DNA of 64,000 bases from Thalassobacterium sedimentorum. Its GTDB lineage: Bacteria > Verrucomicrobiota > Verrucomicrobiia > Opitutales > Coraliomargaritaceae. The stretch covers positions 124,001 to 188,000 of the forward strand of contig NZ_JARXIC010000004.1 in the NCBI RefSeq assembly GCF_031127905.1. Reading direction: 5' to 3'. Positions 33,775-43,117 of this stretch are shown one piece after another. Below the pieces are notes generated by a model that did not search any database, had not been told where the DNA came from, and worked only from the letters and a program-made list of their open reading frames with translations. Each line of letters begins with the position of its first letter. Within the stretch, counting starts at the first letter, position 1. Position numbers and translations under genes: made by a program.

Positions 33775-34923
33775 TCACCATGGCGTCATACGCCGCAACC
33801 ATGACTGCGGCTCCGGGATCTCAGCTGCAGGTGGAGCGGCCGGTTCAGGCGCAAGCTGCACACGCACTCCACTTGCTGGCAGGGGCACTGGCACGATACG
33901 GATTCGATCGCGATCCAGCTCGCCAAGTCCTAAACTCGCGGCAAAAGGTAACTGCTTGGGCATGGGCTCAATCTCCGGAAAACCTTCCAACAAACGCATC
34001 GCATTCATACGGTCATACAATAAACGATCCAATGCCACGGGATCACTACTCATCCACAAGCGGGGTTCCGAACGCGTGTAGATCGAATTAAAGTATGGAC
34101 CTGCAATAAACTGATAACGCTCCAGGGAAACAAAATTGAGAACCAAACGCTCTTCCAACTCTGGAATTGCTGCAATTTCAGCCACCGCAGCCGATGCCGT
34201 CGCTTGGTTGATTAAAAAACGGCGACTATTACTAACATTCCAAAGGGTCGCATTGGCCAAAACCCCATCAACACCGAGCGCGGGATCATCCGCCCCCACG
34301 GCAAGATTGATCCAAAAATCGACTTCAAAAATCAAAGGTTTTGGCAAATAGCTCTTACGCCCCTGTGCGCCTGCAGCCAACTGCTGCGAACGACGTTCTG
34401 CTGCAATCAGCTGCGGTTCCTGCTGCAATGCCGGGGGTAAGGGACTATCATAGAACCACTCAGAATCATAATATTGCTCTGAATTTAAAGCGATCACCGG
34501 ACAGCCTTCAAACTCTGCCGTCGCCTGACTCAGCGGAGGCATCACCCCCGCCTCGCGTAAGTCGTGCGCGGAATAGTCCACAATCAATATCGAGGCGCGC
34601 GGATAGCCACGTAGCTCCAAAGCCTCCACCACTGCGCGTATCAGCTGCAAGGGAGTGCTCAAGCCTGGACCCCCACGGGTATTAATCTTAAGCGCGACCT
34701 TTCCGCGCTCCCCGATATGCAGCCGTTGGGCCACTGCCGATTCATAGCTAGCAAGGAGACGCTCCACTTCAGTATAATAAAGGCTTCCGCTGGCGATTGG
34801 CGACTCCCAGACCAGCCCATGCGGGGCACGTGGAACCAAGGCAGCCGACGCCACACTAAAGAAACTACACCAACACGCTCCCATGATAAGAAACGACCAT
34901 GCGACGACTCGCCGCCTATCCAC
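33775..34923 (-). CDS. Exported DUF362-like protein
   Basis: A secreted protein of about 382 residues from the GTG ending at 34923, which gives an ideal signal peptide (VDRRRVVAWSFLIMG followed by ACWCSFFSVASA). Longer in-frame starts run through the divergent promoter into the next gene and are rejected. The mature part contains VALKINTRGGPGLSTPLQLI, ASILIVDYSAHDLREAGVMP, DFWINLAVGADDPALGVDG and MSSDPVALDRLLYD, the pattern of DUF362 proteins, which in other genomes are often fused to ferredoxin domains; none is seen here. The C-terminus is Pro/Ala-rich. Function is unknown. Divergent from the TPR lipoprotein. Confidence 0.7.
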   Translation of the reverse strand: MDRRRVVAWSFLIMGACWCSFFSVASAALVPRAPHGLVWESPIASGSLYYTEVERLLASYESAVAQRLHIGERGKVALKINTRGGPGLSTPLQLIRAVVEALELRGYPRASILIVDYSAHDLREAGVMPPLSQATAEFEGCPVIALNSEQYYDSEWFYDSPLPPALQQEPQLIAAERRSQQLAAGAQGRKSYLPKPLIFEVDFWINLAVGADDPALGVDGVLANATLWNVSNSRRFLINQATASAAVAEIAAIPELEERLVLNFVSLERYQFIAGPYFNSIYTRSEPRLWMSSDPVALDRLLYDRMNAMRLLEGFPEIEPMPKQLPFAASLGLGELDRDRIRIVPVPLPASGVRVQLAPEPAAPPAAEIPEPQSWLRRMTPW

Positions 34924-35008
34924 TTGACAGCTATAAAGCTGAAACGAGAGTGGACGCTTCGTCGTTTTGTTGCTAAATGCACTCACAAACCGAACACAAT
35001 TCCCCCAC

Positions 35009-36814
35009 ATGTTAAAAGCAAACTTCAAAAGCGTATTCTTCATCACACTGATCACGACCTTCATTTTACTGCTAGGTTGCAGCAGCCCTGAAGAAAAAAA
35101 AGCCGCACAAATTAAAGAAGCGCTCGCTCTTTCTGCGGCGGGTTCCAACTCCGAAGCCTTAAGTATCCTCGAAGGCCTCACCCAGACCTATCCCAACGAT
35201 CTAGAAATCCTAAAGTCCATCGGACAGATCTACAGCGCGCAAGGCGACGCAAGCATGGCCGCCTTCTTCCTCGAACAAGCTTATTTACAGGCTCCAGCAG
35301 ACACTGAGCTACTCTTTCAAACTTACCAAAGCCTAGAAGCAGCCGAGCAACCCGCCGCGCATCTGCTGGAAAAACTCGCAGCCCAAGCACCGGCCAGCAT
35401 GACGCCCGAGCTCTGGATTCGCCTCGGCCAGAGCCGCCAAGCAGAAAATAAAGTAGAAGCTGCCTTGGACGCATACCTGAAAGGCGTCGACCCAGAGCAA
35501 CAAAAGCCGGCACCACAAACGGCAGCAGCAATCGGCCAACTCTTTGTTCAAGTCGACAACTTGCCGCAGGCCGAATCCTGGTTACAAATTGCAGCCGATA
35601 ATGACGATCCGAATGCACTCACTGCACTGTTCGGATTACTTGAAATCCAACTACGTCAAAAAAACTGGGCCCAAGCTGAGGCCACCATAGCGCGACTCGA
35701 CAAACAATTTCCCGGCGCCGTGGAAGCCAGTCAATGGCAACAGGCACGCCAAGAACTCATCCGCTGGCGCAAAGCTCAAGACGAGATGCAGGCTAAACTC
35801 GCGCAAGTAGAGGCCGATAAAAAGGCTGCCGAAGCATTACGTGCCACTCAGGAAGCCCAATCTCAAGCCAACACTCAAACTCAACCACACACACCGGCAC
35901 CGGCAAATGCCCAAGAAGCACAGGTCGCAGTTGACGATACAGTCGACACACAGAACCCGGTACCCACAGAAGGCAAGGCTCAGATCATAGCGGACCTAGA
36001 GGCCGCCGAAGCCATGGCCAACACCCCCGCCATAGAAAACGAAGCGGCCGAAGTCCTCCCCCCTGACATCACCTTAGTCCAGGACATAGCGAGCGAAGCC
36101 TCCACCGAGAACCGCAGCAAAGCAATCAGCTTTGACCCCAGCATCGCCATCGAACCCGCCGACCCAGCCTTCAGCTTCGAAGTCGATTACGACCAAGCCC
36201 CAAGCGCGCCGGAAACCAGTTATCGCATGGAAGCGAACACTCCCAACGAGCCTGTTCTCACTACGGAGAACACGCCCCCCATTGGCATCGACAACTTTTC
36301 CAATTTAAACCGCAGCGAAGTCACAGAACCGGTACGCTTCAGCGAGCGTCCCCGTAGCATCGAAGAACTGATGGCCGAAGCCGAAACAGCCACCTTCGAC
36401 CGCGATTACAAAACTGCGATTCGCAAGTATTGGGCTGCCATCAGCATCGCTAATAACCGAGCTGACGTCTGGAACCTGCTCTCGCGCGCCTATCTAATAG
36501 ATGGCCAACTCAAAAATGCCGAAACCACCGCCTTGGAAGCAGTACGATTAGAGCCGCGCGAAGTCGCCTATACGCTCGACTACCTGCGCGTCGCCCAACG
36601 TTCCAAGGAACCGACCGCTTTCCTGACAGAATTGGAAACCGCCTACGACCGCTTCCCCAACAGCCCCGAGATCACCCTCTCGCTCGCACGTGGGCACGAA
36701 CGCATTTCCAAGGACCGCGCCACCGCTCACAACCTGTATCTACGCTTCATCGACATCGCCCCCAACCATCCCCTCATCCCCGAGGCACGGGCGGCAGTAG
36801 CACGACTGCGCTAA
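35009..36814 (+). CDS. TPR-repeat lipoprotein
   Basis: A 601-residue lipoprotein: signal peptide MLKANFKSVFFITLITTFIL then LLGC with the acylated Cys24. Tetratricopeptide-like helical pairs occupy about 40-250 (ALSAAGSNSEALSILEGLTQ, SIGQIYSAQGDASMAAFFLE) and again about 450-600 (ETATFDRDYKTAIRKYWAAI, VWNLLSRAYLIDGQLKNAE). Between them is a charged coiled coil (about 255-300, KAQDEMQAKLAQVEADKKAA) and an Ala/Glu/Pro/Thr-rich low-complexity stretch. It looks like an envelope scaffold. It precedes dnaG by 116 bases on the same strand, with no obvious terminator. Confidence 0.82.
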   Translation: MLKANFKSVFFITLITTFILLLGCSSPEEKKAAQIKEALALSAAGSNSEALSILEGLTQTYPNDLEILKSIGQIYSAQGDASMAAFFLEQAYLQAPADTELLFQTYQSLEAAEQPAAHLLEKLAAQAPASMTPELWIRLGQSRQAENKVEAALDAYLKGVDPEQQKPAPQTAAAIGQLFVQVDNLPQAESWLQIAADNDDPNALTALFGLLEIQLRQKNWAQAEATIARLDKQFPGAVEASQWQQARQELIRWRKAQDEMQAKLAQVEADKKAAEALRATQEAQSQANTQTQPHTPAPANAQEAQVAVDDTVDTQNPVPTEGKAQIIADLEAAEAMANTPAIENEAAEVLPPDITLVQDIASEASTENRSKAISFDPSIAIEPADPAFSFEVDYDQAPSAPETSYRMEANTPNEPVLTTENTPPIGIDNFSNLNRSEVTEPVRFSERPRSIEELMAEAETATFDRDYKTAIRKYWAAISIANNRADVWNLLSRAYLIDGQLKNAETTALEAVRLEPREVAYTLDYLRVAQRSKEPTAFLTELETAYDRFPNSPEITLSLARGHERISKDRATAHNLYLRFIDIAPNHPLIPEARAAVARLR

Positions 36815-36930
36815 CAAAGAGTCGATCTGAGCTTGCGCAGACCGACCTGAGCTCTAGGCGTATCTAGTCTGAGCATGCTCAAAGACGATTATTTACATTT
36901 CATCATCCACCTTCATTTTCTTTTCTCAAC

Positions 36931-38757
36931 TTGCCACGCGTCAAACAAAGCTCAATCGAAACCATAAAACACCAAGTCAACTTGGTTGACGTGGTCGCAC
37001 CCTATGCCCAGCTCAAAAAAGCCGGGCGCTCATGGAAGGGTCTGAGTCCATTCACTCAGGAAAAAACACCCTCTTTTTACGTACACCCCGACCGCGGCTT
37101 CTACAAGTGCTTCAGTACCGGCGAAGGTGGCGATTGCTTCACCTTCATCATGAAGCAAGAGAACCTCGAATTTATCGAGGCAGTGGAATTTCTCGCCAAA
37201 AAATTTAATATTTCCCTGGAGTACGAAGCCGGCGGGCCTTCACGTGAAGAAGTCTCGTTACGCAAGCAGATCTTCGAGCTACATGAACTCGTCACCACTT
37301 GGTTCCATCAGCAATTTCTGGAATCTCAGGAAGCTGGCCCGGTACGTGATTATTGGAAAAACAAACGTGGCTTCAGCCCCGAAACAGCTAAGGAAGTAAA
37401 AATCGGCTATGCTCCTGCGGCCCGCGAAGCCTTGGCGCTCTACTGTAAGGAGCGCAAGATCTCCACCGCAGCCATGCTACAGTCCGGCCTCTTCTTCGCC
37501 CGAGATGGCGAACGCAATCATGAGAACTTCAAATCACGTTTTCGTGGCCGTTTGATGATTCCCATACGCGATGTTCAAGGCCGCGTGGTGGCCTTCACTG
37601 CACGCCAACTACCGCAAACACCAGCAGACGATCCTGCCCGCGAAGCAAAATACGTCAACTCCCCCGAAACGTCGATCTTCCACAAAGGCCGCATCCTCTT
37701 TGGAATGGATCACGCCCGGACCCATTTAAAAGATGGAGACAGCTTCTTATTAGTAGAGGGACAACTCGACGCCATCCGCTGCTGGTCCGTCGGCCTACAC
37801 ACCGCAGTCGCCCCCCAAGGTACGGCGATCACCGACGATCAGATGCATCTACTCCGTCGCTACGAGCCCAACAGTATTGAATGTCTACTCGACGGAGACT
37901 CCGCTGGCCGCAAGGCTGCCCTACGCGCTCTTCCCCTGGCCTTCAAAGCTGGCCTCGAGTTTCGCTTCCTATTACTGCCAGAGAAAGCCGACCCTGATGA
38001 TTTACTAAGGGAACAAGGTGCCGAAGCACTGGTCCCACTACGTGCAAGCTCCAAAAGCGGCATCGAACTCCTCATCGCCGAAAACCTCCCCAAGGACCGC
38101 CCGCCCAGCACACACGAGAAAACCACTGCCCTACGCGCCGTCTTCGAGCTGCTACATCACGTGCCTTCCGAGGTGGCCCGGGAAGACTACATTCAAATCG
38201 CAGCCCGGCTGGTAAATGTCGACCCAATGGCCGCGCTTCGAGACTTTCAAAAAGTACCAGCACCTCGTCCAGCCTACCAGCAACAAGAAAAAGCCCAGCC
38301 AGCATCTAAAGCCAAACGAGACCCGCTATTGACACAGGCCACTTGGGAGCTACTTTGGCTCGTTTTACATCATCCGGAATATGCCAATAAGCTTTCTGAA
38401 ATTATTGATTACGAATGGATTAATACAGACTCCACCACAGGCCGCCTGCTCTCTCGACTGCTTGCTGAATTACGCGAGGGGATGATAGAGAGCGTTGAGC
38501 AAATTGAAAACATCATTGATACCGTCGAAGAACGACAACTCCTCGCAGACATACATTCCCGTGAACTCTTGGTTGAAGTGCCCTCCAAACAAATCGAGTT
38601 TTGCCTAGAACGCCTACGACGCAATTATGTAGAAGCCCAGATTAAACAATTGGAACAAAAGATCATCAATTCAGATCCCGAAACACAGATCCGCCTCATG
38701 CGTGAGCGCAAAGCACTCCTACGCAACGTTGCACTTCCACTCCAAGTAAAACTTTAA
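36931..38757 (+). CDS. dnaG: DNA primase with a substituted zinc site
   Basis: Synthesises RNA primers for replication. Starts at a TTG (36931); MPRVKQSSIETIKHQVNLVD aligns with normal DnaG N-termini, so the start is firm. The CHC2 zinc-ribbon region reads GLSPFTQEKTPSF...YKCFSTGEGGD, where the family has CPFH...CFxC: the first Cys is Ser39, the His is Thr42, the fourth ligand is Thr63, and only Cys60 is kept. The rest is normal: GRLMIPIRDVQGRVVAFTAR, TOPRIM motifs LLVEGQLDAIR and LLDGDSAGRKAALRAL, and a DnaB-interaction C-terminal domain. dnaG directly precedes rpoD, the classical macromolecular-synthesis operon, without rpsU. Confidence 0.93.
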   Translation: MPRVKQSSIETIKHQVNLVDVVAPYAQLKKAGRSWKGLSPFTQEKTPSFYVHPDRGFYKCFSTGEGGDCFTFIMKQENLEFIEAVEFLAKKFNISLEYEAGGPSREEVSLRKQIFELHELVTTWFHQQFLESQEAGPVRDYWKNKRGFSPETAKEVKIGYAPAAREALALYCKERKISTAAMLQSGLFFARDGERNHENFKSRFRGRLMIPIRDVQGRVVAFTARQLPQTPADDPAREAKYVNSPETSIFHKGRILFGMDHARTHLKDGDSFLLVEGQLDAIRCWSVGLHTAVAPQGTAITDDQMHLLRRYEPNSIECLLDGDSAGRKAALRALPLAFKAGLEFRFLLLPEKADPDDLLREQGAEALVPLRASSKSGIELLIAENLPKDRPPSTHEKTTALRAVFELLHHVPSEVAREDYIQIAARLVNVDPMAALRDFQKVPAPRPAYQQQEKAQPASKAKRDPLLTQATWELLWLVLHHPEYANKLSEIIDYEWINTDSTTGRLLSRLLAELREGMIESVEQIENIIDTVEERQLLADIHSRELLVEVPSKQIEFCLERLRRNYVEAQIKQLEQKIINSDPETQIRLMRERKALLRNVALPLQVKL

Positions 38758-38793
38758 GACCGTATACTTCACGACCACTTCACGAAACTAATT

Positions 38794-40686
38794 ATGCCAG
38801 CCGCGAAAAAGAAAACCGCCACCAAAGCTCCCGCTAAAAAAACCGACGCCTCCAAAGCATCGGTCAAAAAGAAGGTCGTCAGCAAAAAGACTGCGACAAG
38901 CAAGAAGGCCGTCGCCCCTCAAAAGGTCGTCATCGACGATGAAACCGACGACGCAACACTTGAAGCCGCTGCCAAGAAAGCCGTCAAGAAACGCAAGCTA
39001 TCCCCCAAGGCACAGGAAAAACTCAATGAGCGTATCCGCAATCTGATCCGCCTATCGAAGGAACAAAGCTTCCTGACTTATAAGGACATCAATCAGGCAC
39101 TGCCTGATTCCGTCAACAATCCAGACGAGATTGAAAATGTCATTTCCATCCTACAAAACCTTGAAGTCGAGATCCTCGACGACAATGAGGTCGAAGCCTT
39201 CAAAGCACGGCAGGAAGAGACAGAGGAAAAGGAAGTTCGCACTTCTCAAAATGACATTCTGGACGATCCCGTCCGCATGTATCTCAAGCAAATGGGTCAG
39301 GTGCCTTTGCTTACCCGTGAGGAAGAAGTTGCCATCTCCAAGCGTATCGAGAAGGCGGAGCTCAAGGCCCAAGACGCACTCTTTTCCACTGCACTGACAT
39401 TGGAATTTCAAAACAACATCGTACAAAAGCTGCTAAATCGTGAAGAGCGCTTTGATCGCGTCGTTTTGGACAAGAAGATCGAGAGCCGCGAAGCCTACTT
39501 TAATAGCTTACCTAAACTACTCGAAGAAGCACACCGTCTCGGCGAGCGTATCTATGCCGCGTGGGACAGCCACATCAACGCAACTAATGAGTCCAACGCC
39601 AAGCGCGCCCGCACTCGTATGATTAAATACGAGGAAGAGTTGCGCAAGGTACTGCGTAAATACTGCCTGAAGCTCAAATGTTTCGAAGATTTCCTCAACG
39701 ACCTCACCCCCGTCTATCGTGAGGTCTCGAACCTCTACGATGACCTCGCCGACGCCGAAATGGTGTCCGCCCGCCGCAAGACTAAGGTCGATGTTCAGGC
39801 CACAGAACAACGCCTGGAAGAAATCAAGACCGAGTTTAAAATGGATTCACGCGAATTCATGGATATTATTCGCGAGGTCCGCCTAGGCATGCGCGAAGCA
39901 CACAAGGCCAAAACGGAAATGGTGGAAGCCAATCTGCGCCTGGTCATTTCTATCGCCAAAAAATACACCAATCGTGGCCTCTCCTTCCTCGATCTGATTC
40001 AAGAGGGCAACATGGGCTTGATGAAAGCGGTGGAAAAATTTGAATATCGCCGCGGCTATAAGTTCTCCACTTATGCAACTTGGTGGATTCGCCAAGCGAT
40101 CACCCGCTCCATCGCTGACCAAGCACGGACAATTCGTATCCCGGTCCACATGATCGAGACCTTGAATAAGGTCATGCAAGTGCAGAAACAACTGCTACAA
40201 GAGCTCGGCCACGAACCCACAGCAGAAGAAGTTGCCGATGAAATGAACCTGCCGATCGAGCGCGTGCAATCCATCATGAAAATGGCGCAGCAACCGATCT
40301 CGCTACAGAGCCCGGTCGGCGATTCCGACGACACCAACTTTGGTGACTTCATCGAAGATAAAGGAGCAGAAAACCCCTACGATATGACAGCTTACAGCTT
40401 ATTGCGCGAAAAGATCACCGACGTGCTCGACTCGCTCACCGAGCGCGAGCGCCGCGTGCTCTCTCTGCGTTTCGGCCTCGCCGATGGCTACTCCCGCACG
40501 CTGGAAGAAGTGGGCCGTCAGTTCAAAGTCACCCGGGAGCGTATCCGTCAAATCGAAGCTAAAGCACTGCGTAAGATGCGACACCCCACGCGTATCCGCC
40601 AGTTACACGGCTTCTTTGAGGGCGACATCAATCTCGAAAAACCAGGTATGGACAGCATCAAACGAGAAAACGCTAAACACAAATAA
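38794..40686 (+). CDS. rpoD: RNA polymerase primary sigma factor (sigma-70)
   Basis: Housekeeping sigma factor, 630 residues. It opens with a Lys/Ala-rich low-complexity tail (about 1-75), then region 1.1-like sequence, region 1.2 ([20 protein letters not shown]), a non-conserved insert, region 2 ([20 protein letters not shown], and [20 protein letters not shown] for 2.3-2.4), region 3, and region 4.2 ([20 protein letters not shown]). The -10 and -35 recognition helices look canonical. No Shine-Dalgarno precedes the ATG. It is 36 bases after dnaG and 6 bases before a small lipoprotein gene. Confidence 0.96.
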   Translation: MPAAKKKTATKAPAKKTDASKASVKKKVVSKKTATSKKAVAPQKVVIDDETDDATLEAAAKKAVKKRKLSPKAQEKLNERIRNLIRLSKEQSFLTYKDINQALPDSVNNPDEIENVISILQNLEVEILDDNEVEAFKARQEETEEKEVRTSQNDILDDPVRMYLKQMGQVPLLTREEEVAISKRIEKAELKAQDALFSTALTLEFQNNIVQKLLNREERFDRVVLDKKIESREAYFNSLPKLLEEAHRLGERIYAAWDSHINATNESNAKRARTRMIKYEEELRKVLRKYCLKLKCFEDFLNDLTPVYREVSNLYDDLADAEMVSARRKTKVDVQATEQRLEEIKTEFKMDSREFMDIIREVRLGMREAHKAKTEMVEANLRLVISIAKKYTNRGLSFLDLIQEGNMGLMKAVEKFEYRRGYKFSTYATWWIRQAITRSIADQARTIRIPVHMIETLNKVMQVQKQLLQELGHEPTAEEVADEMNLPIERVQSIMKMAQQPISLQSPVGDSDDTNFGDFIEDKGAENPYDMTAYSLLREKITDVLDSLTERERRVLSLRFGLADGYSRTLEEVGRQFKVTRERIRQIEAKALRKMRHPTRIRQLHGFFEGDINLEKPGMDSIKRENAKHK

Positions 40687-40692
40687 TCGACT

Positions 40693-41103
40693 ATGTGCTC
40701 CCAACATCGCCCCCTCTATTCACTTGTTGTCATCGCCCTCGCTCTGCTCAGTGGTTGCAGCAACCCTTCGGGTGTCCGCGTCACGGAGGGTGATCAACAA
40801 ATCGGCTCTGCACGCACTGGCACAGTCATTGCGGTCAACACAGCCACCATCGTGCATGTCAATGAATTCGAACGACTGGCTACATTACGTAACGCACGTA
40901 CACTAGAGGATAATACCTTCTTAGTCACACGCGATAGTGCGGGCAATCAAACCGCCACCCTAAAAACCCGCCCGCAGCGGGACGGTCTTCGCACTGCTGA
41001 CATATTAGAAGGTCTCCCGCGCATTAATGATCGAGCACTTCCAGTCAGCCTCAGCGAAAGTGAGCGCCTGCGCAAAATTTATCGTGACCCCGTCGTCGAC
41101 TAA
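40693..41103 (+). CDS. Small lipoprotein of unknown function
   Basis: A 136-residue protein with a lipoprotein signal: hydrophobic YSLVVIALALLSGC with Cys22 at the lipobox. The mature part (GSARTGTVIAVNTATIVHVN, then FLVTRDSAGNQTATLKTRP, and a C-terminal LSESERLRKIYRDP) matches nothing I recognise. It starts only 6 bases after the rpoD stop, so it is probably transcribed with dnaG-rpoD, which is an odd place for an envelope protein. Confidence 0.78.
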   Translation: MCSQHRPLYSLVVIALALLSGCSNPSGVRVTEGDQQIGSARTGTVIAVNTATIVHVNEFERLATLRNARTLEDNTFLVTRDSAGNQTATLKTRPQRDGLRTADILEGLPRINDRALPVSLSESERLRKIYRDPVVD

Positions 41104-41190
41104 GCTTAAGGCTTCTTAAGATCCTCCCTCCTAAGTTCCTCGATCTTAGGCAGTTTTCTATTCATTCACACCAGCCATTCAACATATTCA

Positions 41191-41475
41191 ATGAATCCTT
41201 TCGCTTTTATCCAAAACATCAATGGTCCGGAGATTCTCCTGATCTTCCTCATCGTTCTGCTGTTATTTGGCGCCAAACGTCTCCCCGAACTCTTCAAGTC
41301 TTTTGGAAAATCGATTCGCGAGTTCAAGAAGGCGACATCAGAGATTGAAGAAGACATCCGCACTGCCATGGATGAAGAGCCTAGTAAACCTGAGGTGAAA
41401 GCGGCTCCGCGCCAAGTCGAATCCGCCAGCGCTGGCGAAGAAGCCGACAAGACAGAAAAAGTCGAGAAGGCATAA
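41191..41475 (+). CDS. tatA: Twin-arginine translocase subunit TatA
   Basis: Pore-forming component of the Tat export system in the inner membrane. The 94-residue protein has a short N-terminus, one membrane helix starting GPEILLIFLIVLLLFGAKRL, the hinge FG-A-KRLPEL, an amphipathic helix (FKSFGKSIREFKKA) and an acidic/lysine-rich tail. The Phe-Gly hinge and lack of TatB-specific features favour TatA/E. tatC is not in the window. Confidence 0.92.
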   Translation: MNPFAFIQNINGPEILLIFLIVLLLFGAKRLPELFKSFGKSIREFKKATSEIEEDIRTAMDEEPSKPEVKAAPRQVESASAGEEADKTEKVEKA

Positions 41476-41493
41476 AAAATGTTTTCAGGCAGA

Positions 41494-41527
41494 CTCTGAC
41501 CGGCCTCTCTCTCTGACCGGCCTCTCT
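41494..41527. repeat. Exact tandem duplication of 17 bases
   Basis: CTCTGACCGGCCTCTCT occurs at 41494-41510 and again at 41511-41527, between the convergent ends of tatA and upp. It is pyrimidine-rich and not clearly a terminator. Confidence 0.85.
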
Positions 41528-41531
41528 GCGA

Positions 41532-42152
41532 TTAGGTATTAAACAAGCGATCACCAAAATCACCCAAGCCGGGCAAAATATAGCGCTGCGCATTCAGCTC
41601 ACGATCAATTTTCCCCGCCACAATTGGTACATCGGGATGAGCTGCTTCGAAGGCGGCGATGCCTTCGGGGGCGGCAATGATACATACCATATTCACCCGT
41701 CTGGCACCATGCGCTTTAATTTGTTCGACGCATTGTGCTGCAGAGCCACCCGTCGCTAGCATAGGATCGAGCACGAACACCTGTGAACTGGCACTGAGAT
41801 CGGGCATTTTTGCATAATAACAACTTGCTTCAGCAGTCGTCTCATCCCGTTCTAAACCAATGTAGCCCACGCTGGAACCGGGAATAATCCCCATCGCCGG
41901 ATCAAGCATCCCTAGCCCCGCGCGTAAAATCGGCACAAACACTACACCAGCGCTAAGACGTGCCCCATCAGTCGTCTCCAAAGGTGTTTCCACCTGCACT
42001 GGATCGAGGCATAGCAGTTTAGCCGCCTCCACCATGATAACTTCTGTCATGCCCTTGCAACAGCGGCGAAATTCCGACGCTGTCGTCTGACGATCACGCA
42101 GAATCGTCAGATAATGTTGCACCAGTGGATGTGTGGATAGATCTGTGGTCAT
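41532..42152 (-). CDS. upp: Uracil phosphoribosyltransferase
   Basis: Salvages uracil to UMP with PRPP. The 206-residue protein has the PRPP-binding motif VFVLDPMLATGGSAAQCVEQ, the uracil-specific ALEERDETTAEA-like segment (GLERDETTAEASCYYAKMP), and the C-terminal GLGDFGDRLFNT that is diagnostic of Upp. It starts 6 bases after the purine nucleoside phosphorylase stop, giving a nucleoside/base salvage operon. Convergent with tatA. Confidence 0.95.
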   Translation of the reverse strand: MTTDLSTHPLVQHYLTILRDRQTTASEFRRCCKGMTEVIMVEAAKLLCLDPVQVETPLETTDGARLSAGVVFVPILRAGLGMLDPAMGIIPGSSVGYIGLERDETTAEASCYYAKMPDLSASSQVFVLDPMLATGGSAAQCVEQIKAHGARRVNMVCIIAAPEGIAAFEAAHPDVPIVAGKIDRELNAQRYILPGLGDFGDRLFNT

Positions 42153-42158
42153 AATGTA

Positions 42159-42956
42159 TTAAGCAAGTTGAACCCCAGCGGCCAACAAATCAGCAAATTG
42201 CACACGCACACGGTCCGCAGTCTCGGCAACTTCTTCATGTGACAATTCGGTTTCGGAAATACCGGCTGCGGCATTGGTGATACAGGAAATACCCAGCACA
42301 CGCATGCCAAACTTACGTGCCACGATCGCTTCAGGCACTGTCGACATACCCACGGCGTCTGCACCCAGTGCCGCAAAGGCACGAATCTCAGCCGGTGTCT
42401 CAAAACTAGGTCCGGTGGTCGCTAAATAGACCCCTTCCTTCAGGTCCACTCTTTGCGCGAGCGCCCACTCACGTATTTTGGCACGCAGCGCACCATTATA
42501 CACTTCGGTCATATCCGGGAAACGCACGCCTGCATCGCCCTGCCAACCAATCAAGGGATTGGTGCCTAAAAAGTTAATGTGATCGCTCAGTAGCATAAAA
42601 TCGCCAGGAACGTAGTCACGATTGATGCCTCCCGCCGCATTGGTCACAAATAGTGTGTGCACGCCCATACGATGCATCAACCGAATGGGCAAGGTCAGCT
42701 CCGACATAGTATAGCCCTCGTAGAAATGAAACCGCCCCTGCATACAGAGCACCCGTTTACCTTCGAGCGTGCCAAAGACAAATTGCCCCGCATGTCCCGG
42801 TACGGTAGACACCGGAAACCCGGCGATCTCAGTATAAGGCAATCGACCGAGCACTTCAATACGATCATCTGCAAAGAAACCGAGGCCCGAGCCTAAAATC
42901 AAAGCGATTTCGGGTTGAAAATCAGTGAGTTCTTGAGGCAATTCGGGCAGTTTCAT
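42159..42956 (-). CDS. punA: Purine nucleoside phosphorylase
   Basis: Phosphorolysis of purine nucleosides. From ATG 42956 the protein is 265 residues; an in-frame TTG 12 bases upstream is less likely. Motifs of the trimeric (PNP-II, guanosine/inosine) class: ILGSGLGFFAD near the N-terminus, GKRVLCMQGRFHFYEGYTMS, LFVTNAAGGINRDYVPGDFM, TGPSFETPAEIRAF and VGMSTVPEAIVARKFGMRVL. It is the first gene of a two-gene operon with upp. The exact base preference is not readable. Confidence 0.93.
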   Translation of the reverse strand: MKLPELPQELTDFQPEIALILGSGLGFFADDRIEVLGRLPYTEIAGFPVSTVPGHAGQFVFGTLEGKRVLCMQGRFHFYEGYTMSELTLPIRLMHRMGVHTLFVTNAAGGINRDYVPGDFMLLSDHINFLGTNPLIGWQGDAGVRFPDMTEVYNGALRAKIREWALAQRVDLKEGVYLATTGPSFETPAEIRAFAALGADAVGMSTVPEAIVARKFGMRVLGISCITNAAAGISETELSHEEVAETADRVRVQFADLLAAGVQLA

Positions 42957-43067
42957 AATCAGTCGCAAACACAGATCTCCCCTCGCTAGTCTCTAAAACG
43001 GAAGCCTGTTTGCAGGGAGGCTGACAAAAAATCCCTCCAAGGCAACTTTTGTCTGTAGCCATGCAAA

Positions 43068-43099
43068 AGCAAAGCGAGGATAGAAGCCCTCGCTTTGCT
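43068..43099 (-). terminator. Intrinsic terminator after fcl
   Basis: A perfect 12-bp stem (AGCAAAGCGAGG at 43068-43079 and its complement at 43088-43099) with an 8-base loop. Read on the minus strand it is followed by TTTTGC, so it should end transcription of gmd-fcl, whose stop lies about 20 bases upstream in that direction, before punA-upp. Confidence 0.75.
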
Positions 43100-43117
43100 A
43101 AGTAAGCTTTCACTGCA

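Noticed and set aside
35008-35010. Upstream ATG for the DUF362-like gene, overlapping the lipoprotein ATG on the other strand
   Set aside because: It would leave no room for either promoter; the GTG at 34923 gives a clean signal peptide.
36815-36930. Short palindromes (GAGCATGCTC and others) before dnaG as a terminator
   Set aside because: Stems are short and no T-run follows; not enough to call a terminator.
41108-41155. TAAGATC...GATCTTA pairing between the small lipoprotein and tatA as a terminator
   Set aside because: Seven pairs with a long loop and a weak T-tract; uncertain, left out of the features.
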